Source: Tritrichomonas foetus (taxonomy: Eukaryota; Parabasalia; Tritrichomonadida; Tritrichomonadidae). Taken from it: a DNA stretch of 37,679 bases. Positions 18,807 to 28,900 of the stretch are shown in pieces (position 1 is the first letter of the stretch; each line of letters opens with the position of its first letter). Where the stretch lies: assembly GCA_001839685.1 (NCBI GenBank), contig MLAK01001034.1:1-37679 (forward strand), read 5' to 3'. A program made the translations under genes and the position numbers. A model generated the notes under the pieces. That model was not told the origin of the DNA, made no database searches, and saw nothing but the letters and a program-made list of their open reading frames with translations.

Positions 18807-19694
18807 ATGATGTTTATCTTATTTATTCTGTTCATATCTCAGATTATGGATGCAACAAATGTTTTCACAAGACATTCTATACCCATTGTAAATGGTGATG
18901 AAATTTCCATCTTTTCAGAAGATGGAAGATTATATTTACCAATTTTTTCATCACCTTCGATTAACATTCTTGTCACTGAGCATGGATCATCAGACAATAC
19001 ATATAAATATGAAGATTCACAAATCCCAGCATTTAGGCTTTCTCGCCCTGGTTCTCTCATAATAACTGCAAATGAAGATGGATTGTTGATATTTGGTGCG
19101 ATTCAATTTGAAGATTCCGTTTGTACTGATAAAATATGGTATACAACTAAAATTGATGATGTTTTACTAATATCTACTGTAGTGGATGGAAATTACTCCG
19201 TTTCTAATAATCACAATTTATGTATTTTTTATGGAGGCCATAATCCAATTAATTATACGATTGTTACAAAACTAGATGAATTAGAAACAAGTAAATTGAC
19301 ATTGCATTCTGAAAATGGCGCTCAAATTTTTAGTAGCAAATCATTTTCGACAAATATTGTTTCATCTGGTTTCTTTGAATTCAAATATGGATCATATGAA
19401 TCACTACCAGAATTTATTCGCATTATGGCAGAATCGAATGATGATAATCCTACAATTATTTACAATGGTTTTCAAGCAGCCGATGAAATTATACCAGGAA
19501 GTGGTTCGAAACCAGCCAGCCCAACAAATGAATCTAAGTTATCAAATTCTACATTAATCATAATAATTTCAATTATAGGAGCTGGAATTGCGTTATTAAT
19601 TATTATATCTATCTCTTTATTCATTTTGAAGAAAAAGAGAAACAATTCAGTGAAATATATTAATCTTAGCTCAAATGCAAACTATAGATTGTAA
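18807..19694 (+). CDS. Type I membrane surface protein, unknown family
   Basis: A 295-residue protein that I do not recognise. It begins with a clear signal peptide (MMFILFILFISQIMDA) and ends with a long hydrophobic helix (about 248-274, Ile/Leu-rich), then a 21-residue basic tail KKKRNNSVKYINLSSNANYR-L. The tail contains YINL, a YxxPhi-type sorting signal. The ectodomain of about 230 residues is beta-rich in appearance, with two cysteines (VCTDK and LCIFYGG) that could form a disulfide, several Asn-X-Ser/Thr sites and a Pro/Ser-rich stalk (SGSKPASPTNES) before the membrane. The layout is that of a single-pass plasma-membrane or endosomal protein, common among trichomonad surface families. 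The stop codon overlaps TAAA. No adhesion or enzyme motif is visible. Confidence 0.8.
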   Translation: MMFILFILFISQIMDATNVFTRHSIPIVNGDEISIFSEDGRLYLPIFSSPSINILVTEHGSSDNTYKYEDSQIPAFRLSRPGSLIITANEDGLLIFGAIQFEDSVCTDKIWYTTKIDDVLLISTVVDGNYSVSNNHNLCIFYGGHNPINYTIVTKLDELETSKLTLHSENGAQIFSSKSFSTNIVSSGFFEFKYGSYESLPEFIRIMAESNDDNPTIIYNGFQAADEIIPGSGSKPASPTNESKLSNSTLIIIISIIGAGIALLIIISISLFILKKKRNNSVKYINLSSNANYRL

Positions 19695-20006
19695 ATATAA
19701 AAAATCACACAAATAATAAAAATGTTTTTGATACATTCATATTCAAAAATAAAACTGATTTTGATGATGATAATATTTTGTTCTAATTACTTTGAATGAG
19801 GAAAAATTCTTGTGCTTTTTGAATAAATCAATAATGACAAAAATTATACTGTATCTGCAATCTAACAAGCATGATTTTTATGTATTCGGAAATTCATATC
19901 ATGACTTAGTTGAACTAATGTTGAAAATTTGTATCAATTACATTTTTAATATTAATATGAATAAAAATAAAATCATAAAAATCTATCGTTTATCTATCAC
20001 AATCTA
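19695..20006. other. Convergent spacer
   Basis: 3' spacer between the surface-protein gene and the Gln-rich protein gene. A 72-codon open frame at 19792-20010 starts at TTG and has AT-driven composition, so it is not called. Nothing else is seen. Confidence 0.5.
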
Positions 20007-21212
20007 TTAAAAAAGAATATGTATGTTTTGCTGCTCATCATTTTGTGATAAAGCCTGGAGAGGTGACATCAATTGATTATTGTTATCTTGTAATTGAAAC
20101 TGTTGAAGTTGGAGTTGATCTTGAAGATCAACATGATTCATCATTTCATTGTCAATTTCCGTTTCAATTTTTGTTTGATCTTGATTTTGATCATTGAGTG
20201 AGCTTTTTGATTTTCTGTTTTGTTTTTTCTGTTTTTTTTGTTGTTTCTGTTGATTTTGTTTTTGATTTCCATTCATTTGTTGTTGCATTTGCATTTGATA
20301 TTGCATTTGCATTCTCATTTGCATTTGCATTTGGTATTGTTGCATTTGGGATAAATCGTTAGAATTGGAATTCTGTCCTCCCATTTGCATTCCATTAAAT
20401 TGCATCCCATTTGATACCATATTAAGTGAAATATCTCGTGCTACACCTTGTCCAGTACCTTGAACCATATTTTGTGAACCATTTTGCATATTATTATTTC
20501 GATTAAAATTTTGGAATTGCGGCATAGTATTTTGGGAATTTTGGGTCACATGAATATTGGACATATTCTGTGAAATATTTTGTAAATCTTGAGGATTTTG
20601 GAAATTTGTTGTAGAAATTGGTAAAACACTTTGAGTGGTATTTTGACTCACATTTTGAATGGAAGGCCGATTATTTTGAATTGAATTTCCAATCGAAGAA
20701 TTTGGAGTAATACCAACTGAGGGAACGGTATTTGGATTCATATTTGCCATGTTTGAATTAACATTTTGATTTGAAAGATTTTGCTGCATTTGATTTTTCT
20801 TATCCTCGAGGATTACATAATTCAAAAATGGGGAAATTCGAATCCAGTTTTCCTCGAACCATTTGATTAATACCGACTTTCTTCTTTTTGCATCTCTGTC
20901 GAGTTGGACTCCTGCATTTGCTGCAACGACTTCGGCGATACTCAATAATTCGCCGTGCTTTAATTCTGAGCCGAATCGTCTTGTAATTTCTGACCAAACC
21001 CGTGAGTCTTTTGCTTTGAATCCTCTGAGACGTGAAAATACGCGAAGTTTTTCACCGCCATTTTTATCACCTATTCCGTTCAAATTTCGTCGTTTTTGCG
21101 GTTGTCGGGGTAGAACTTGTTGCGGCATGAAGAATAGAGGAAAGAGTGGGAAGGTTGGCTGAGCGCTAGCCTGTGGTGGGAGAAAGGCGGGTGCAGGCAT
21201 AGCGGGTTTCAT
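20007..21212 (-). CDS. Gln/Asn/Met-rich protein with basic N-terminal domain, unknown
   Basis: A 401-residue protein. After a Pro/Ala/Phe-rich leader, residues about 45-145 form a compact, ordinary-composition domain: RVFSRLRGFKAKDSRVWSEI, then FGSELKHGELLSIAEVVAAN, RDAKRRKSVLIKWFEENW and PFLNYVILED. It is predicted to be helical and basic, and could bind nucleic acid or a partner, but I match it to no known family. The remaining 250 residues are low complexity: Asn/Gln/Ser repeats (SQNxxN), a Met-Gln array (MQMQMRMQMQYQMQMQQQM), a lysine cluster KQQKKQKKQNRKSK and a Gln/Leu tail. This resembles activation or prion-like domains of transcription and RNA-binding cofactors. The frame opens at a TTG; the ATG at 21212 is used. 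Nuclear or granule function is inference. Confidence 0.8.
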   Translation of the reverse strand: MKPAMPAPAFLPPQASAQPTFPLFPLFFMPQQVLPRQPQKRRNLNGIGDKNGGEKLRVFSRLRGFKAKDSRVWSEITRRFGSELKHGELLSIAEVVAANAGVQLDRDAKRRKSVLIKWFEENWIRISPFLNYVILEDKKNQMQQNLSNQNVNSNMANMNPNTVPSVGITPNSSIGNSIQNNRPSIQNVSQNTTQSVLPISTTNFQNPQDLQNISQNMSNIHVTQNSQNTMPQFQNFNRNNNMQNGSQNMVQGTGQGVARDISLNMVSNGMQFNGMQMGGQNSNSNDLSQMQQYQMQMQMRMQMQYQMQMQQQMNGNQKQNQQKQQKKQKKQNRKSKSSLNDQNQDQTKIETEIDNEMMNHVDLQDQLQLQQFQLQDNNNQLMSPLQALSQNDEQQNIHILF

Positions 21213-22978
21213 TGAACTTTTTCTCAAAGAAAAGGCAATATTTTGAATAATTTAATTTAATTTTTGTGAAGTATCTTGAACGTCGATTTCAATTAAATTT
21301 TTACACATGTTCATAATTTATTGAATAATCAAACTTTTTATATAAATCTCTATCATAATTTTGTGATAATCTTGAAATTAGATAATAATGCGTCAAATAA
21401 TTATTTCTTTTTTTTTGTTATTGTGTTTGTTTTCCAATATCAAGAGAGTGTCTTCAGGACATGCTAAGCATGATTTATTGATGATATGTCGATTTTTTCA
21501 AAGAAAATTAAAAAATTATTGTGAAAAATGTTGATTGTATCAAACTTTTTGTAAGAATCATCTTTAATTCTATTCAATTTTCATTTTCAAAGGTATAAAA
21601 AATAATCACTTGATTTTATTTTATCTCAGTAATAATATGATAAATATGCTTATAACAAATATATATATTTAAATATACAACAATTTGTCCAATAAATAAA
21701 TAAATTACAAATTTATACCTTAATTAAATAAGATACTATGAATTTATGTTCAAATGAAAATCTAATATAAACTTCGAAAAAAAAAAAAAATCCTTGATAC
21801 CACTAAGATTTTAATCATGAAAAGGACATTAAATTGTTAGAGAGAAATATCACTTTTAATAAATGAATTTCTGAAATATTTTCAATGAAAATAAACCATC
21901 TATTGAAAAATCTTGACCATTTCTGAATAATTTTGTCACAACTCTAATTGTGAATTTTGCTTTTTTTCATCAAGTAATCTCAATAAAAACCGAAATAAGA
22001 TAAAATTGTCGATTTTAACATTCAAATCTTTTCTGAAATAACTCACAAAATAGTTCTTTTCAATTGTCATCTTTATTTTCCAAATTCTAATAATTTAATT
22101 ATATTTTATTCAGAAAATATTTCTGAAAAAGTTTAAAGATCACCTATTTCTATAAATAAGTGGTCAATTTAAAACCATCTTATATCTTGATAACTAGAAA
22201 TAAATGAAAATTTTTACTTTTATTAATTTGGCTATCTATTATTTTTAAAAATATATACCGATTGATGTTGGAATATTTTAAAATATTAACTTGTTTAGAT
22301 GTTATGTAAGTGATGTCTAATCGCCATATCTGAGTTTATAATGTGGATCAATTAATTCTAATAAACATCCTTTATAGATTAATGAAAATTCATCATTATT
22401 CAAACTTTGTCACGAATCCAATCTTATTTAACTCGAAAATATTTCAAAGATCATAACCATCATGTAAAACATATTTATAGAAACAATCTTTTCACTCTAG
22501 AGTTACAATCGGAAATAAAAATTGATTTTCAAATCATAAAAAAAAGAACTCATGAATGAAAAGAAAAATGTTTTCTACAAACAATCAAATACATCAAATG
22601 ACTCATTTAATAGCATAAAAATATGTATGCGATATCAAATCTCTTTAGGGACGTATTCAAGATTATATTAAGGAATTAAAATTTACGAATTGAAGCGTCA
22701 TTTAATGTTCTGAATGATTGTCAGGTAAGTAGTATGACGGCGTGAAGAACTCTACCTCATAAAATATATTTGACTAAATCGGGTAAATGAATTCTATTTT
22801 TGGTTTCATGAATTTTTAAACGTAATTTCAGAATCTCTGAAATAACGTATTTTCTCTTCATGTTCACAAAAAAATTACCTCTTCATGAATGGTTATAGAA
22901 AAATTCAAACTTTTTCTGAATGAATTCTGCAAAAAGAAAATTTTAACCATATTTTTTCTCAGAAACTAGCATCATCAA
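21213..22978. other. Long divergent spacer before the giant coiled-coil gene
   Basis: 1.77 kb of very AT-rich DNA between divergent genes. No supported gene. At about 22411-22557 (+) a stop-free stretch without ATG reads SRIQSYLTRKYFKDHNHH and LFTLELQSEIKIDFQIIKK, and in the next frame KELMNEKKNVFYKQSNTSND continues to 22673. This may be gene debris, but similar runs arise by chance at this base composition. Immediately before the coiled-coil ATG the sequence TTCTCAGAAAC...TCATCAAATG offers initiator-like TCA elements. Confidence 0.4.
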
Positions 22979-25900
22979 ATGAGCCTTGCTGAAGGATCGC
23001 GACCATCATCAAATGTCGCGAATCGCGCTGGTTTAGCTCGATATCGAAATCTCCAGGAACAACAACTTCCTGATTCAACAAGTTCGAAGAAAAGTTTACC
23101 AAATGGTTGGTTCTATAACGAATCTCGACAAGAAGAATTCTGGAACGATTTGGAAATGAAGGATCCAAACAGCAATTACGGTCCATCCAAAGAAGACGAA
23201 CAAGCCCGAACTTTTAGTGATATCAATACTTCTGCAAATCGAGTTCAATCCCTTCTACAGCAATTTGATGCGCTCGATCAAGACACGCTTATGGAACTGA
23301 TGCAGATTATCGACGCTGACGATAATTTGGGTGAAATTGATCAATTCGCATTTTTCGGAGATGCAAAAAATTCGGTCATTATGAATATTGATGAACTTAG
23401 GGAATTTGCTGAAAATCAGTCAAATTTGATGGGATCAATTAAAGCGTGGCTAGCAAACGCTCAACATTATCTGAAAGTCGAAACTGATAATCCTGTCACT
23501 CAAGAATCACTTCCAGAAGTTGACCATGTTTATGATTATCTTGAGGGCATTTTAAAGACATATGTCGAGCGTAGTGAAAAAGCTGCATTTTTACACAATG
23601 ATGTGAATGATTTTTGGAACAAGCAAACATCTCAATTAAAAAGAATTATTTATGCGCGTGATGAAGAAATTCGAAAATTACAAGCAGCCGTTACAGCAGC
23701 TCAAAATGCGCGTACCAGGAAAGCACCCAAAAAAACAAAAGACACAAAACTTGAAAACGAATTACAAGAAAAACAAAAACAAATTGATTCTCAAATACGC
23801 ACAATTCAAGAACAAAAAGCCCAAATTGAAAAATTAAGAGGATCTTTACAAAATTCTGAAAGTGAAAGAGCAAGTTTACAAGTAATTAACCGCTCTGAGC
23901 CACCAAGCCCTTCTAAATTAGCCAACCAGCATGAAATTGCTCAATTGAATATGGAAGCAGAAGCTAAAATTAACGCATTGAACTCAAAAATCCAAAGTTT
24001 ATTGGATGAATTAGAACAAATTAGAGGAAAATATACCGAAGAACGAAATAAGGGTTCATCTTTACAGAAAAAATTGACAGATAAAGAACAAACGATTGGA
24101 GAAATGGAAATTTTACTTCAGAAATATTTAAATCAACTGAGTTTAGAAAAAGCTAAAAAACCACCGCCAAAAATAGATACTGATTTAATGGAAAAAGAAG
24201 AATTTTATCTTAATGAATTAAAATATAACGAAAAATTGAACAATTTAAAAGCAAATCATGCTCAAGAATTAATTGACCAAGCTGAAGCTTTAAATCAAAA
24301 ATTTCTAATCGAAAAAAATATGCTTTTGGCTTCGATTGATTCACCAGATAATAAATCTTTACTTCAAGGTATAGTGAACGAGTATGATAAACGTTTTGAA
24401 TCACAGAAAAAAGAATACACTGAAACCTTAGAAATGACCAACAAAAGTTGGGCTGGAAAGGTATCACTTTTAACTAGACAATACGAAACGAGAATAAATA
24501 ATATGAATGCTGCACATGAAATTGATTTGATTAATTCGCGAGATTCACTGAAATATGAAGTAAAGAAAACAGAACTTGATATTGCAGAAAAATACAATAA
24601 AGAATTGCTTGAAATGACAGGAGATAAACAAAAGAAAATTAATGAATTACAAGAAGAATCGGATAAAAAGTCAGATTTAATTTTTGCCCTTCAGAAAAAA
24701 ATTACTTTGTTACAACAAGAAATTGAAAAAATAAATCCCAATAATCCAATTATCAAAAAAGATAATGATTTAAATAGTGATGATCTTGTAAATCGCACAA
24801 ATGATCCGACACAGCAACAAAAAGAAAGCTTCATCACACAGAGGTACATTCAAAGGTATAACACATTAAAAGAGAACATGGATGAACAACATCAATGGGA
24901 CCTTAAAATGCAGCAACATTTTTATGATCGTGAAAAAATTAAAATGATTGAGCAACACCAAAAAGATGTTCGTAGACTTCTCCTTGATATTCAAGATACT
25001 GTAAATAAAGTAGAAATTTCTGATAAAACTGAAGATGAAAAACAAGATACAATTGCCCAAAAAATAGCTACCGCTTTCGTAACTTTAAATAAGCAATTAG
25101 AAACGACACAAGAAGAAGGAAATACAAACATCAATGACGATGGCGAAAAAATTTCACTTGATGAAGCAAGAAAAAGAACACAACTATTAACAGAAAGAAT
25201 TGTGAAATTAACAAATGAACTTGAAGAAACGAAAAAGATGTCACAGTTTGCGGTTTCTCTTTCTACCCTTGAGGAAAAGATTAAAAAACTTCAAGAAAAA
25301 GTTTCTTTTCTAGAATCAATTCAAAATGATGATCAAAAGAAAGTTTATGAAGAAATGGAAAAAATGGAAAAAGATTATCAAGATCAACTAAAATATAAAG
25401 ATGATTTAGTTCAAGAAATGCAAGACCTTTTAATTACTTATCAAAATCGACATTGTCAGCTTTCTGAAAAATACATTGTATTTGATTATGACAGTCCCCT
25501 TGTTTCTAATCGAACTTATAATGAATATGATGATGTTGATGAAGATGAACAATCAACGAAAATATCTATATATAATCCTGAACATATTTCTATTTTACCG
25601 CAATTTATAAGTGAATCAAATTCATTAACTGGTGTTACAAAAAATGCAGAAGAAGAACTGAAACGGCACAGAAGAAATTCTGAACCAATTTCTTCTGAAG
25701 ATCCACCAAAAGAAACACAACCGTTAATGCTTCCCAAATTAAATTCAGCAACACCAAATTTCCAAGTTGCGTTAACACAAAGACCAAATGAACCAACAAA
25801 TAATAATCACAATCGAAATCGTTCGAATCCTAAAACTCAAAATTACCGAAATCGAAAACGTACTTTGTATAATATGGAAACACAAATATCGCTCAACGAG

Positions 25901-28900
25901 CCAATTGTTGAAGCTGCACTTAAATCAATTTTGGAACATCTTGCATTCAAAAGATGCGATTCATTAACTATTACTCAAGGTGCAATTGAATTTAAAGATA
26001 GTCATTCTGTTCCAAAAAGAACTCAACAGCCTTCAAGAAGTACTCCACCAAAACCGCCTAATTTCAAAGCAAAACTGTTTAATTCACCTTCAACTGCTTT
26101 TCACAGAGATGATAATTTCCTGTATTATGAAACAATCGTTGAAGAAGGATCAACTGATGATGAAAGTTATAGTGAAGAAGAATCTGAAGAAGAAATCGAA
26201 GAGAAAGAAACCCAACAGAAAGAAACCCAACAGAAAGAAACCCAACAGAAAGAAACACAGCAAGAAGTTCAGCAAGAACATACATCACTAGTAGATGAAA
26301 ACAAAGATGAAAATAAAGAAACAAATGATATTAGTGAAAAGAAGCAAATTACTCCAATGCCTCTTCCACCAATACCAAAACCAAAGTCTGTTAAAAAGAA
26401 AAAGAAGAGGATGAAGCGGGTAAAAGCATTGATTTGTTCATTTAAACCAGTTCCAGTTCAACCAATTGTTATTCATGCAGATGAAGGGCAAATGGATTTG
26501 ATTAAAGAGCTTCAAGCAAAATTGAAAGAACAAAATAATGATCTCCGATCAAAAATGCTTCTTGGAATTGCCACAGAAGCATCAAATCGATTCTTAAATA
26601 CAGTAATTAAACAAAAATTTGAAATTAATGAATTAAGAAACATATCACCTCAAGTTATTTATCAACCAACAATTGTTACAATTGATGACAATCGACCTGA
26701 TCCACTTGGGACAATTATACTTCAACAACAACAGCAACAGCAGCAACTTGGACGTATTCAAAGTTCACTTCCATCAGTTCCAAGTGATTTGAGTAAAAAG
26801 AAACTACCAAGAATCAATCTGCATGTAAATGATACTTCAAGTGATACACCAGGATTCATAACACCAATGATATCGGGTGATTTATCTGATCTTACTGGCT
26901 ACCTCTCAAATAGATCCCATAAAAGTACATCAAGAGTCAAACAAAGGGATCCAATTCAATTTATTGTACCACCAGAAGAAGATATTCCTGACGCAAAACT
27001 AATTGATGACCCATTTACCGCAGCTGTTCAAGCAACAATATCTAATATGCGATATATGGCACAATTAAAAGATAATGAAGATGAAATTTTATCGACACTT
27101 AGAAATGATTACACAGCATATGAAGCATTTTTAAGAGCTTCAAACATTTATACGGATAATAATGCATCTTTCATTGAGAATTTGAAAGATGTTAAAGAAT
27201 CAATAGAAAAAACAATTTCATCGTTTGACGTGTTTGATAGAATGCAGCGTGCTTTATTAAATTTGGTGCGACAATCAAAGAAAAAAGCCATTTATTTAGC
27301 AAATATTTACAAAGATTTACAGACTAAAATATCTGATGAAAAATTAGAAGACCAAACTAAATCTTTGGCTGAAGTTGATGCTGATGAACAGCTTTTTGTT
27401 CTTTTTGAGAAAGTAGGAGCTGCTTTGACTGTTGTTGAAAGACTTGGAATTTCAATGACAAGTGATGAAACTAATATTTTCTCTAATTTGAAAAAGGAAT
27501 ATGCAAAAATTAAACCAGCTGACGGCAAAAATGAAAAAGTTGATAAAGCTGCTGCTGAATCATTGCTACTTAATACTCAAAATTTTATCGAAGGTTTAAA
27601 GAAACGCCAATCAGCAGAAACAGAAAAGAATCATTTAATTGAAGCTATTTCACAAGATGAAATTCGATCGACAAAAAAGAAACTTAAACATGCTTTACAT
27701 CAACTTGATCGAAATAAAAGAGAAATTAGCTCATCTAAAGAAACCATCTCTAATTTACAAGATATTATTGCATCACTTAAAGACAACCTTAAAAATGAAC
27801 ATAATATTAATGAACAAGCTTTGACAATGTATCAAGCACAAATTCAAACATTAAAAGATCTTCTGAAAACTTTAGATGGAAACGATGAAACAAGTTCCAC
27901 AAATTCTTCAACACCAACCGACTTGATGAAGCAAATCAGAAGGGAAGTTCTTAGTATGCAAACATTACTTGATGCACAAACAGCAGAGTTAAGAGATACT
28001 AGAATTAAATTCGCTGACCTTCAAACAAGATGCGGTGAAAATGAAATTTTAATATCTCGTTTGAAACAAGAACTCGAAGAAAGCGAACTTCGTGCAGCTG
28101 AATTTGAAGAAAAATTCATGAAACGCCGAGATGAATCTATTTTCAAAGAAGCCGACGATGCTGCCAAAAATGCCGAAGTTGGAAACTCTAGCCTTATTGA
28201 AAAACAACAAAGACTTCAACTTGAAAGGGCCCAAGCGGATCAGCAAATGATTCTCAAACGAAATCATGATTTAGAGCAAAAACTAATTAAAACCCGAAAA
28301 GCATTAAATGAAGCAACTGACGAAGCTGATGAATTAAGATTGAAGTTCGCTTTGAGACAATTTGAAGAAACAAAAGTTGATAAAATGACTAAACAAACAC
28401 AAACCACTTTCAGGATTGTCTTACGAAAGAAACAAGAAGCACCCAAAGGTGAAGAAGAAGAAGGATTCATTGAAACAAATCGAACTTCACCTGAAGAAGA
28501 AGTTACACCAAAGAAAAATGATGTTCAAATTAGTTCTACTCAAAAAGAAGTCACTGTTCCTAAAAATGAGCCTGTTAAACCTGTTCAAAAAGTCGAAGTT
28601 CAGAAAGATCAAAATAAAGAAGATTCTCTTAATGATCAAATCAAAATTAACTTACAAGAAAAGAATAATCTACCACCAATTTTCAAGTCAACAAATAGTT
28701 CAGCATACATTTCCTTGAATTCTTCATCTGATGCAATGTTTGGTACAACTGATGAAATAGGTTGGGAAGAAACAGAAGAAGAAGAAGATCATGATGTTTA
28801 TAAAGACAACATCGATGAAATGAAAAGTTCACGTGTAGAAAATGAATTTAATCCTGAAGAAGTTTATGTTGAAGTTCATAAACCCCTTGAACCACCAAAA

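Noticed and set aside
19792..20010. 72-codon plus-strand frame
   Set aside because: Begins at TTG, AT-driven composition, overlaps the end of the Gln-rich gene.
20863..21162. 99-codon plus-strand frame
   Set aside because: Antisense to the most ordinary-composition domain of the Gln-rich protein; no motif.
25980..26291. 103-codon frame with Lys/Asn/Pro repeats inside the coiled-coil gene
   Set aside because: Produced by the 15-bp KETQQ repeat read in another frame.
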